DNA of 64,000 nucleotides from JBGSKV01 sp041740975. GTDB taxonomy: Bacteria; Bdellovibrionota_B; Oligoflexia; Oligoflexales; JALZUQ01. Below, piece by piece: positions 9,569-17,651 of this stretch (the first letter of the stretch is position 1; each line of letters opens with the position of its first letter). The stretch lies in contig JBGSKV010000127.1 of assembly GCA_041740975.1 (NCBI GenBank), forward strand, positions 1 through 64,000, in the 5' to 3' direction. The translations under genes and the position numbers were made by a program. The notes below the pieces were generated by a model. It was not told the DNA's origin. It searched no databases and was given only the letters and a program-made list of their open reading frames with translations.

Positions 9569-9599
9569 AAAGCTGACACTCATTCGTCAGCTTTTTTTG
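9569..9599 (+). terminator. Rho-independent terminator
   Basis: AAAGCTGAC at 9569-9577 pairs with GTCAGCTTT at 9586-9594, with an 8-base loop and a run of T. It ends the lipoprotein transcript. Confidence 0.85.
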
Positions 9600-9633
9600 T
9601 CTCAAAATCCACTGGCTCTCAGGCGATGACTCC

Positions 9634-9642
9634 TGATACAAT
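9634..9642 (+). promoter_or_regulatory. Extended -10 element, likely leaderless transcript
   Basis: TGATACAAT at 9634-9642 is an extended -10 motif (TG, one base, TACAAT). Only six bases separate it from the ATG of the hydroxylase gene, so transcription should begin at or next to the start codon. That gene has no Shine-Dalgarno sequence, which fits. Confidence 0.5.
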
Positions 9643-9648
9643 CGCAAC

Positions 9649-10578
9649 ATGGATCTCATACAAAATGTTGCCAATGCAATTGCTCCCAGTTATTCGGCTG
9701 GCTTTCCGAAGCCGTTCGCAATTTTACTGCCCTATATGTTGGCCTTTATTTTTATTGAACTGCTTCTCTACCCGCGCGTAACCGGCAAAAGATATCCGTT
9801 TAAGTTGTCGGCATTGTCACTTTTTATGGGTTTCATGTTTATCGTTTCCCGAGCCCTTACGGGTATCGTGTTAGGCGTGATCTACCTGACCGTTTGGGAA
9901 TATCGTCTTTGGACGGTCCCTCTTAATATTTATTCCTGGATCGGCATATTCCTCGGTGTGGATTTTCTTTATTATTGGTTTCATCGCCTCTCTCATCGTT
10001 CAGAGTGGTTTTGGGCATCCCATGTTGCACACCATACTCCTGAGCAAATGACGTTACCAGTTTCCTATCAACTCAGTTGGACAGAACTGCTGGCCGGAAT
10101 CTGGCCGGCTTTTGTGGTGCTAGCGTTCTTCGGATTTCATCCCGGAGCACTTGTCTTTGCTTATTCGACGAACTTACTTTATCAATTCTTTCTACATACC
10201 GTCTTGATTCGTCGTATTCCTTATTTTGAGTTCTTTTTTAATTCTCCGTCCCATCATCGCGTGCATCATTCTCGGCGCTTCCGGCATTTGGACATGAACT
10301 ACGGTGGGATCTTTATTATTTACGACCGGATTTTTGGAACATTTGTCTCAGAAAGTGATGATTACCCGGTTGACTATGGACTCGTCCACCCACACGGTTC
10401 CTTGAACCCTATCAAGATCGCTTTAAATCAATGGTATGTGCTGTTTAGTAATATGTATCGCGCCAAAGGGCTGCGAGCGAAGCTGAGAATTATGACAGCC
10501 ACTTTGCCCCCCGCACCCGTTGAAACGCATGAAGAAGCCACTTTGATCTCTCAGAAATTAAAAGAACAATCCGCTTAA
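9649..10578 (+). CDS. Sterol desaturase / fatty acid hydroxylase family protein
   Basis: A 309-residue integral membrane di-iron enzyme. The histidine clusters are HRLSH (112-116), HVAHH (125-129) and HHRVHH near residue 205, the set expected for the fatty acid hydroxylase superfamily. Four or five hydrophobic segments surround them. Such enzymes hydroxylate or desaturate lipids or carotenoids; the substrate is not evident. The start codon lacks a ribosome site but sits just after a strong extended -10 box. It is unlike the three-box FA_desaturase at 47001-48029. Confidence 0.92.
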   Translation: MDLIQNVANAIAPSYSAGFPKPFAILLPYMLAFIFIELLLYPRVTGKRYPFKLSALSLFMGFMFIVSRALTGIVLGVIYLTVWEYRLWTVPLNIYSWIGIFLGVDFLYYWFHRLSHRSEWFWASHVAHHTPEQMTLPVSYQLSWTELLAGIWPAFVVLAFFGFHPGALVFAYSTNLLYQFFLHTVLIRRIPYFEFFFNSPSHHRVHHSRRFRHLDMNYGGIFIIYDRIFGTFVSESDDYPVDYGLVHPHGSLNPIKIALNQWYVLFSNMYRAKGLRAKLRIMTATLPPAPVETHEEATLISQKLKEQSA

Positions 10579-10646
10579 TTAGGCTTCTATCATCGAAAAA
10601 AGTTTGCTATGACGGGCGTTACAATACACCCGCATGGAGAACCTCG

Positions 10647-11480
10647 ATGAGCGCATTATGGAAAGCAAAGCTTTGCGATATTATGACGATGTTCATGATT
10701 GTTACCTCAGTGTTTTTGTCTTCTTTCGTTCAAGCCAAAGAAGCGCAAGTCTATCCTCAAAAACAGTTACAACAGGCGCTGGATGCTGCGGGGCCTGGCA
10801 AAGTTTTCCTTTTTGATTTAGATGACACTCTCTTCAGTACTAAGAACAGAAACTTCAAAATTTTTAAGGCATTTGTTGCCGACAAATCTAACTGCAAAGG
10901 CATGCTTGGTCTTTGTAGGCATATTGAAAGAAACATTTTGCACCGTCACACGGAATGGCAGTTACAACTGACACTGAAGAATCTGGGACTTAGCACATAC
11001 CAAATCGAGAAGTTTGTGAAAGTTTTTCAGGGCTTTTGGAGCGCACGATTCTTTTCTAATCATTGGGTGAAGCATGATGTATTAATCCCAGGGGCAAAAG
11101 CATACGTGCAAAAAGTTTAGGACTCCGGTGCCGTAGTTTTTTATTTAACTGGTCGCAACAATGAGAAAATGCGTGCGGGTACAGAAGACGCTATTCGGAA
11201 AGCTGGACTTCCGTATGATCAGGATCGAGTTTACTTGGAAATGAAGCCAGGGGACACCGACGACACAGTTTTTAAAAAGACAGTCTTTGAGAAGGTGGCT
11301 TCGCTAGGTAACCTAGTGGCCGCTTATGAAAATGAACCACGTAATATCATGGCGATGGCCGACTACGCTGAGTTCAAGGGCGGTCAATTTTTCTTCTTGG
11401 ATACCCTAAATAGTGGCGAAGACGTGGATTTATTGGCAAGTCGCTCGGACCTAATCTGGGCCTTCGATTTTTTATTATAA
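10647..11480 (+). pseudogene. HAD-family phosphatase, interrupted by an in-frame amber codon
   Basis: Two same-frame segments (10647-11120 and 11121-11480) together encode about 277 residues of a secreted HAD phosphatase. The N-terminal part has a signal peptide and the nucleophile motif FLFDLDDTLFST; the C-terminal part starts right after the stop with DSGAVVFYLTGRN, which holds motif II. The TAG at 11118-11120 replaces what in relatives is usually Lys or Gln, so one base change (for example CAG to TAG) explains it. No other frame damage is visible. GGAG lies 7 bases before ATG. It is a recent nonsense allele, a readthrough gene, or a sequencing error. Confidence 0.75.
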
Positions 11481-11576
11481 ATAGGGTCCACCCGACCATT
11501 TCCGATTTAAAAAAAACCTGCTGGATCAGTCCAGCAGGTTTTTTTTAAATCGGAAATGGTCGGGTGGACCCTATTT
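11479..11576. repeat. Long perfect hairpin A (47-bp arms), bidirectional terminator
   Basis: Bases 11479-11525 are perfectly complementary to 11530-11576, with a four-base loop. From the outside in: a GGGTCCAC box (11484-11491), a block with CACCCGAC and CGATTT, eight A, and a G+C-rich inner stem CCTGCTGGA. The A/T tracts make the centre a terminator on both strands. The element overlaps the TAA of the HAD gene and supplies the TAG stop of the convergent lipase-like gene. It shares blocks with hairpin B at 31887-31982. Confidence 0.9.
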
Positions 11577-12446
11577 GTAGGTGCGCTCAAGGGTTGTAAA
11601 TACAGAATGGCTTATCTGCGCCCAAACACGCGGATCTGAGTCAATAATGCGGTGACCGTCGCCATTGGCGTAATGTATTTCATAGTTCTGTACAGACTTA
11701 TTGCGAACACGGCTTGAATGTAACCAAGTATCAGAGGTTTGGTAAAAATTGTGCCAGTTGGGGGCAAGTTTGGACACGGCTCTGGTATTGACATCTCGAG
11801 GTCCTCGAAAGCAACCAGGGCCTTGACTAACAATTTGCATGGGAGTGCAATCCACGGGACTAATGGCATCTACTGTGAAAAGCCCTGCCGTATTGAATTC
11901 ATTGCCATGCGACAAAATAATATTGAGGGCTAACCAAGCGCCATAAGAATGACCGATGAAGAAAACCGGTGCGCCCAAATCGTAGATTTCATCGCGAATC
12001 ATTTCACCGATATCTCGGCTGTGGATCGTGTAAGGGATGGGTTGATTATTCCAGCGATAGTAGGTTTTGCCTTCGAGTGGTGAGTCTTTAGAAAGACACC
12101 CTACCAGTACGCGAGGAACTGAACGAGGAAAGCGGTCTTTCAGTTGGCTGATGAGATCTTTAAACTGAGGATAATAGTCCATGCGTAGTGGATCTAGTCC
12201 GAATGCGTCTCCGTCCTTTTCAGCGCAAGAATTAAAGCCGCCATGCACGATAAAAACCACCTCGCGCAAATCGAGTCTCGGCATGTCTTGGGAGATGGCG
12301 TTGATGGGATCTATTCTTGGCAGTTCTAACTTTGCGGGAAAAAATCGCGCAGTCAGTGGTCGAACCATTTGATCACCGCAAGAAGCAAAGACCAAAGTTA
12401 CATACGATAGAATGAGAATTTTTTTGAATTTCGATATTCTCGACAT
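11571..12446 (-). CDS. Alpha/beta-hydrolase lipoprotein
   Basis: A 291-residue predicted lipoprotein with lipobox FASC (lipidated C23). The mature part has an alpha/beta-hydrolase core: the oxyanion-type VHGGFNSC at 67-74, the nucleophile elbow GHSYG with S167, and downstream acidic and histidine residues (DAISPVD, DGHRI) that could complete the triad. It is probably an envelope-anchored esterase or lipase; the substrate is unknown. Its stop codon lies inside hairpin A. Confidence 0.8.
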   Translation of the reverse strand: MSRISKFKKILILSYVTLVFASCGDQMVRPLTARFFPAKLELPRIDPINAISQDMPRLDLREVVFIVHGGFNSCAEKDGDAFGLDPLRMDYYPQFKDLISQLKDRFPRSVPRVLVGCLSKDSPLEGKTYYRWNNQPIPYTIHSRDIGEMIRDEIYDLGAPVFFIGHSYGAWLALNIILSHGNEFNTAGLFTVDAISPVDCTPMQIVSQGPGCFRGPRDVNTRAVSKLAPNWHNFYQTSDTWLHSSRVRNKSVQNYEIHYANGDGHRIIDSDPRVWAQISHSVFTTLERTYK

Positions 12447-12492
12447 TTGCCCCAGCCCCGGTAGAAAAGATATTCATGAACAGATCGTTTAG

Positions 12493-12525
12493 ACTAAGAA
12501 ACGAGGCTGTGAAAACACAGCCTCG
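12493..12525 (-). terminator. Rho-independent terminator of the lipoprotein pair
   Basis: A perfect 10-bp stem (12502-12511 with 12516-12525) with an AAAA loop. On the minus strand it is followed by TTTCTTAGTCT, a moderate T-tract. It lies just past the stop at 12543. Confidence 0.75.
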
Positions 12526-12542
12526 GGTTAGAGTCGCTCGTC

Positions 12543-12998
12543 TTAAGGGCAAGGGCCTTGAAAGATGCGATCGTAAGTACCGTAGCCGTATTCTTTCCAA
12601 ACAATTTTGCAAACATTACCGTCAAGTTTTGTCAGGATGATTTCATCTAAGACGGGAGTGCTTACACCTGGAGTTGAGACGCTGTAAGTCTGTTTGTCAT
12701 TCGTACTCAAAGCCATGCTTTGCACATATGTTCCGAATCCAGCTTTCTTACTGGTAAGGCTCACCGAGTAGCGTTGGCCGTCTCGATCCAATCTGGCGAT
12801 GTAGAGTCTATCTTGACTTAAGTAGTCGACAGATCCGCTTGGTGCGGGGAGTTCTTCACCTCGCGACCCGTTGTTTGTGTTTGTGACCCCAGTTGGGTCG
12901 ACTTTAGGGACGTCTTTTCTTGCGTTTCTCTTGTCGGATCCACAAGCAACGAGTGCTAGTAATCCCACCATTGTCAATGCCACTTTCCACTTCCGCAT
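12543..12998 (-). CDS. Small lipoprotein, paralogue of its neighbour
   Basis: With the ATG at 12998 (GGAGG just upstream) the product has 151 residues and the lipobox LVAC. An earlier in-frame start (13040) would hide the signal peptide behind 14 residues. After a flexible Asn/Pro/Gly segment comes a probable beta-rich domain ending in a CxxxW ... YDxxFxGxC pattern. The preceding gene ends in the same pattern, so the two seem to be diverged duplicates in one operon. Function unknown. Confidence 0.8.
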   Translation of the reverse strand: MRKWKVALTMVGLLALVACGSDKRNARKDVPKVDPTGVTNTNNGSRGEELPAPSGSVDYLSQDRLYIARLDRDGQRYSVSLTSKKAGFGTYVQSMALSTNDKQTYSVSTPGVSTPVLDEIILTKLDGNVCKIVWKEYGYGTYDRIFQGPCP

Positions 12999-13030
12999 TT
13001 GAGCCTCCAAAATTAGTGTGCGGTTTAAAT

Positions 13031-13537
13031 TCATGAACACATTCCTTCGAAACTAACTTCATCATAGATAGGTTTAGTTTGATCATCATTAGTATCTACG
13101 AGGTTTTGCCAACTGAATCGACAAGCCTTAGTTTCTTTTTGCATATTGAATTGTAAAAGGGGATTTTCACTTCTCACGTCGCGAAAGAAAATGTGAGACG
13201 TGGAAGCGCTGATCGATCGCTGAGTAAGATACATATTCGTTATGAGCGCGTCTTTTATTCCAACTTGGCTTAGGGAACCAGTTAGACTTTCAAGAGTGCC
13301 ATCGGCAGCAAATTTCGGTTTGAGAATAATTTCGTATCGAACTTCACTCGTATCTGTGTAACGAGCATTTGTTGATGCTAAAGTCCAGGTGATGTCGGTA
13401 GTCTTGGTTAGAGTCGTCGGGGCGACAGCCACTTGGTCAGGGATGATGATGACGCGATCCGAATTGGGATTGCCGCAGGCCAAGGTCATCATAGAGACTA
13501 GGGTGAGAAGAGATAGATTGGTCAGGTTCGAAAGCAA
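13031..13537 (-). CDS. Small lipoprotein, first of a tandem pair
   Basis: The reading frame is open to 13573 (TTG). The best start is the TTG at 13537, which follows GTGGAG and leads straight into the hydrophobic signal and lipobox TLAC; this gives 168 residues. The mature protein is probably beta-rich, with a C-terminal CxxxW ... YDxxxFxGxC pattern shared with the next gene 32 bases downstream. No known family is recognised. The promoter should lie in the A+T-rich region upstream. Confidence 0.75.
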   Translation of the reverse strand: MLSNLTNLSLLTLVSMMTLACGNPNSDRVIIIPDQVAVAPTTLTKTTDITWTLASTNARYTDTSEVRYEIILKPKFAADGTLESLTGSLSQVGIKDALITNMYLTQRSISASTSHIFFRDVRSENPLLQFNMQKETKACRFSWQNLVDTNDDQTKPIYDEVSFEGMCS

Positions 13538-13820
13538 GATAACAACTCCACTTAGGCACTCAGCTTGGAACAACTTGCGAGATCAGATCATTAAAACAAT
13601 GATCTATTTAATATTATTATATCATTATCTATAGAATGTCAACATTTATTCTATATATTTTAACGGAAAACCCAATAATTACATAACATTCTGAAATATA
13701 AAGAGATTTTCGAGTGCTAATTTGGCCAATCCCCCAATTATAAATTGATGAAATATCAAAAGTATAGTAAGTTTGCCTGCCCTAAACTAACTCTGAAACG
13801 CAGCTCCTAGGAGACTTGGC
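13538..13820. promoter_or_regulatory. A+T-rich divergent promoter region with inverted repeats
   Basis: This 283-base gap separates the lipoprotein pair (minus) from the 1276-residue protein gene (plus). It is very A+T-rich. TATAGAAT at 13630-13637 is mirrored by ATTCTATA at 13648-13655, and TTGAT at 13745-13749 by ATCAA at 13754-13758. These could be operator half-sites. I see no clean -35/-10 pair. Confidence 0.4.
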
Positions 13821-16800
13821 ATGTTTATGACTAAAGAATGGCGCGGCCTCGTGGCTGTAGCATTATCCTGGTTTATTGGCCTTGGTCCTATCCTAACGAA
13901 TGCTCATCACAACGCTGCCTATGGTCGCGAAACAGAGCCTGATAAAGAAGCAGAGTTTCTGGAAGGCTCTGAGCCAAACCTCGAATCGGATACATCGCCT
14001 GAACTCAAGGCTGCACGACAATATTTGAAATCGATTCAGGAAACTGGTCGTCATCCCTTGGATGAGTTCCGACTCATGGAACAGGCCGTTAAGCCAGAAA
14101 AAGAAGTTAAAGTGAACTGGTTCCAGTCTGGAGCCAATGCCCTTCGCAACACTATAAGCCTTGACATGTTCTTAAGTTCTTCGGACGGTCTCAGCCTTCG
14201 CGTTGAGTCGCAATCTAGTCAAAATCTTGATTGGAAGAATGTCGGCATTCGCGTTTTGGGTGAAGATGGTGCAGTCGTCTCCGAATCTCTCATGCGTGAC
14301 TATATAGACAATGCTGAAAATCATATTGATTTTAACCTGGCCAACGGAGCGACAGCAGACCGGTTTGTTCTGACTTATCGTGACAGGATTATCCACCGCT
14401 TTGCGATGGAACCCAAAGCCATCGGCTTTTTTAAAAACTATTTAGTTTTTTATGAATCTGAAAACTTTGTACCCGAAGATGGTTTGGCAAACATTTCCTT
14501 TATCGACTTAGAACGCTACGCCAGTTCGCTCGGACAAGAAAGATTGCCTGTTTACCGAATTCCTGTGAAAGCGACTGGCCCCAATGTCACATTGTCTCAG
14601 ACCGGCGATAACTTAGCCGTAACTACGGCCGATGGAAAGTCTTTGGAACTTTCGGCAGAAGTCTTTGCAGAGTTCTCCAAACTTCAGACGGTCGGCTTCA
14701 ACTTAATGTCTAACCTGGCTGACAAAGCAACTTATGAGGACACAGCGGAACTTGCTAAGCAAACTCATGAACTCTTCGACAGTGCGGTTGATCTTGCAGG
14801 TCGCGAAATTGAAGAGCAAAAGCTAGCGGGTCACGTCGCGCGTGACGACGTTCTCAATACGATGACAGCGATCGTTGGATCACGAGCCGTGTTGGGAGCT
14901 ATCCCTCATGGTGATGAGAAAACACAAAAGGCCTTAGCAGCAGAATATGACAATGAAATAAAAAAATCCGGACGACTGGAAAGTATTCTGGCGTCACTTA
15001 AAGGCAAACGCGAGAGCCAGCAAAAATTATTGGCGCGGGTTCGTGCCATCGTTGCTCGCATCACTCTGCCAGCTCCCAAAGGTGCATCAGAGTCGATTTA
15101 CAGTGGACTCGTTCAGTCTCTTGGAAGTCTTCTTGGGTTAGTCCACGAAAAAGGTGCGCTTAAAGAAGGGATTCTGCAACTCCTTCACAAAAAGAAATTG
15201 TATGTTAGCGCGGCGGCATTGGGCATTGCTGCGACCTACGGTGATCCGACCATCGGTGCCTTTTATCAACAAAGTTTCGAAGTCGCCTCGTCCATCATGT
15301 GGATGATGTGGGGTAAAGCATACTCTTTAGGTGATTTGTCTTTTCAAGCCGCCACTACGACCCTATCGGGATTCAATCCATTTGTACTTTACGACAAATA
15401 TGTCAGCGGTCAAAATTTCGCGCATCTATCAGTAGGTATGACCGCAGCTTTTGCAGCATTAGCCACTATTTTAGGTGTTCCCCATTTAGTTGCCAATACG
15501 GTTTCACTTGTGAAGGATTTATGGAACGAGGGGCGACCGCAGAAAGCAGAAGCTGACCATACTTGGTGGGCTGCGCGTTGGTGGGGAGTGGCGCGTGAGC
15601 TTATATCCTTTGACGCCATTCGTTCTATTCCTTCCTTGCCAAGACGGTTTGTGGAGCGACAAGATCGTCGTCAACTTGAGTATCTGAAGAATCTCGGTGA
15701 ATCAGATGTAGCAGCTGGTGAAGCCGTTTCTGAGTTTACTGACGAACAAGAAAAAGAAATTTCCAAAGTCATTTCCGACTTGCGTGCAAAACAAGGTGGC
15801 ATTCTCAAATCTTTGAAAGGTTTCGCTCAGAATATCGGATTATTCAAAAAAGTTGAGGGTGAGGAATCAGCAGTAGCTAGTCATCGCATTCAGTCATTCT
15901 TTTCGGCTTTTACACACTTTCTAGTCAGCGCATGCTCCTTCACAATCTCGGGAGAAACTTATGCGCGCATGTGGAACGGCTGGTTTATGTTCCGCTCCAT
16001 GGCACTTCGTCCAGTGATGACTGCGACATTTCTTTACTATCCGACTTATTTTAAAACGATCGTCGATAATCAAGATGGCACCACATTACCTTCCGTTTAC
16101 AACGGCGGCATGCGTCCTTTCTACAAACACGAATGGCTGCGACTGCGGCAATTCTTTGGAGATAGTCAGCTGGCGATTATCGAAGAAGTTGAAAAAACGG
16201 TAGGGCCGTTTGAAGATAAGGTGGAAGCTGTCGCTCTACGCCAATCACTGAAAGCGCTTGTTGCAGAATTTGAAGAATTTAGTGATTTGGAAAAACTCGT
16301 TTCGAAGGGCAAAATGCCAAGCGTCACGAGTGATGTTATGGAAAGCCTGTCGACTGCTCATAGAAACTTCTTCCAGCAACACTTTATGCGTCTGAAAGAT
16401 GGCATGATGACCAGAGTCTTAAAGTCGTTATCCAAAGATAAGATGTCGGCAACAGACATACATTCAGCATCGGTCGATGATATGAAATACGCCCTGGCTG
16501 GAAGTTTGGATTCTTTCCATCAATATGATGAAGCTGCACTTACGACTTTGGCAGTGCAAGTTGAAAATGAAGAGTCTTTGGTGGCCGAATCAAGGCGTTA
16601 TGTTGCTAGTTGGTGGAAGTCGATCAGCAACTTTACCGAGCGGCATAATCTAAAAATTGCTGAAAAACTTGATCCGGCCAATAACACTCAAATCGAACGA
16701 TTTAGCTCTGTTCGACGACAGCTCGGCAATGCCCAGGCTTTGGCGCGTGCTGTTCGAGCGACGATGGCTTCTATACTTGTCGATAAACCACTTGAGATTG

Positions 16801-17651
16801 GATTTTTGTTAATATGTTTGGCGGGCGTTGATCAAGGTATCAACAAACCCTTGCATGATGAGATGTTTAGCGAAAATGCCTGGTTTTATCTCGGTCGGTT
16901 TCCATTTCTGACAGGTTATCTGACCAATGTCATCACACAAACTTTGGCTGATATTTGGATGAAACTCCAACAAGATGAGCAAAACGAAGGTTCTTTTGGC
17001 AAACGTCCGGATGCGAGTTTCAAAGGATCTTCTTTCCGTTCATGGTATCTCCAGAAGTTCTTCGATAAGAATAACTCATGGTGGAAAAACCAGAAGCATT
17101 ATATCAAAATTATTTGGGCAAATATGCGAGCCGCCTTGGTTATGTACCTCGCTTCGAATATGTTGACTTTGGGTCGATTGGATTTAGACATGTACATTAC
17201 GGGTTACATGATGGCCTATTTATTGCCATTAAGTGGTATTGCATTTAAAGCCGAACAAGCCTTTGAGTTAGCGACGGGATTTTTCAAAAAAGATATTCCG
17301 GAACAGTATGATTCGCATCCATTGACTCAAAAATACCTAATGGACAGAACCACGAGCGCCCGCATTTGGTTTAATTTTTATTACAAGACTTATGAAAATA
17401 TTATGGGATTTTTCTTAGGCAATTTGCAGACCATCCAAACTCAGATATTGGGTACGCGCAGTTTTGTGCGCTGGATCTTCGGGGGCTTCACGCCAACTGA
17501 AATAGTGGCCAATGGTTTGGAAACTTTAAAACCGTCTGTTTCATCTGTCCCGGGCGCTGAATCAGCTTTAGATGGTTGCCAGCTTTTATTTACGAATAAT
17601 TATACTGATGGCGAGAAATTTATCGAAGGCGTCGATGGTATTAAAAAATAG
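13821..17651 (+). CDS. Giant multi-pass envelope protein, function unknown
   Basis: A 1276-residue protein preceded by AGGAG. Residues 8-30 form a signal peptide or first membrane segment. The next 400 residues are hydrophilic, with a beta-rich part then a helical, charged part. From about 455 on, hydrophobic segments appear in groups (about 455-505, 535-565, 690-745, 985-1035, 1095-1145), separated by long charged helical stretches. I recognise no domain. The layout suggests an inner-membrane protein with large periplasmic or cytoplasmic loops. Its last 11 bases overlap the end of the convergent gene. Confidence 0.85.
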   Translation: MFMTKEWRGLVAVALSWFIGLGPILTNAHHNAAYGRETEPDKEAEFLEGSEPNLESDTSPELKAARQYLKSIQETGRHPLDEFRLMEQAVKPEKEVKVNWFQSGANALRNTISLDMFLSSSDGLSLRVESQSSQNLDWKNVGIRVLGEDGAVVSESLMRDYIDNAENHIDFNLANGATADRFVLTYRDRIIHRFAMEPKAIGFFKNYLVFYESENFVPEDGLANISFIDLERYASSLGQERLPVYRIPVKATGPNVTLSQTGDNLAVTTADGKSLELSAEVFAEFSKLQTVGFNLMSNLADKATYEDTAELAKQTHELFDSAVDLAGREIEEQKLAGHVARDDVLNTMTAIVGSRAVLGAIPHGDEKTQKALAAEYDNEIKKSGRLESILASLKGKRESQQKLLARVRAIVARITLPAPKGASESIYSGLVQSLGSLLGLVHEKGALKEGILQLLHKKKLYVSAAALGIAATYGDPTIGAFYQQSFEVASSIMWMMWGKAYSLGDLSFQAATTTLSGFNPFVLYDKYVSGQNFAHLSVGMTAAFAALATILGVPHLVANTVSLVKDLWNEGRPQKAEADHTWWAARWWGVARELISFDAIRSIPSLPRRFVERQDRRQLEYLKNLGESDVAAGEAVSEFTDEQEKEISKVISDLRAKQGGILKSLKGFAQNIGLFKKVEGEESAVASHRIQSFFSAFTHFLVSACSFTISGETYARMWNGWFMFRSMALRPVMTATFLYYPTYFKTIVDNQDGTTLPSVYNGGMRPFYKHEWLRLRQFFGDSQLAIIEEVEKTVGPFEDKVEAVALRQSLKALVAEFEEFSDLEKLVSKGKMPSVTSDVMESLSTAHRNFFQQHFMRLKDGMMTRVLKSLSKDKMSATDIHSASVDDMKYALAGSLDSFHQYDEAALTTLAVQVENEESLVAESRRYVASWWKSISNFTERHNLKIAEKLDPANNTQIERFSSVRRQLGNAQALARAVRATMASILVDKPLEIGFLLICLAGVDQGINKPLHDEMFSENAWFYLGRFPFLTGYLTNVITQTLADIWMKLQQDEQNEGSFGKRPDASFKGSSFRSWYLQKFFDKNNSWWKNQKHYIKIIWANMRAALVMYLASNMLTLGRLDLDMYITGYMMAYLLPLSGIAFKAEQAFELATGFFKKDIPEQYDSHPLTQKYLMDRTTSARIWFNFYYKTYENIMGFFLGNLQTIQTQILGTRSFVRWIFGGFTPTEIVANGLETLKPSVSSVPGAESALDGCQLLFTNNYTDGEKFIEGVDGIKK

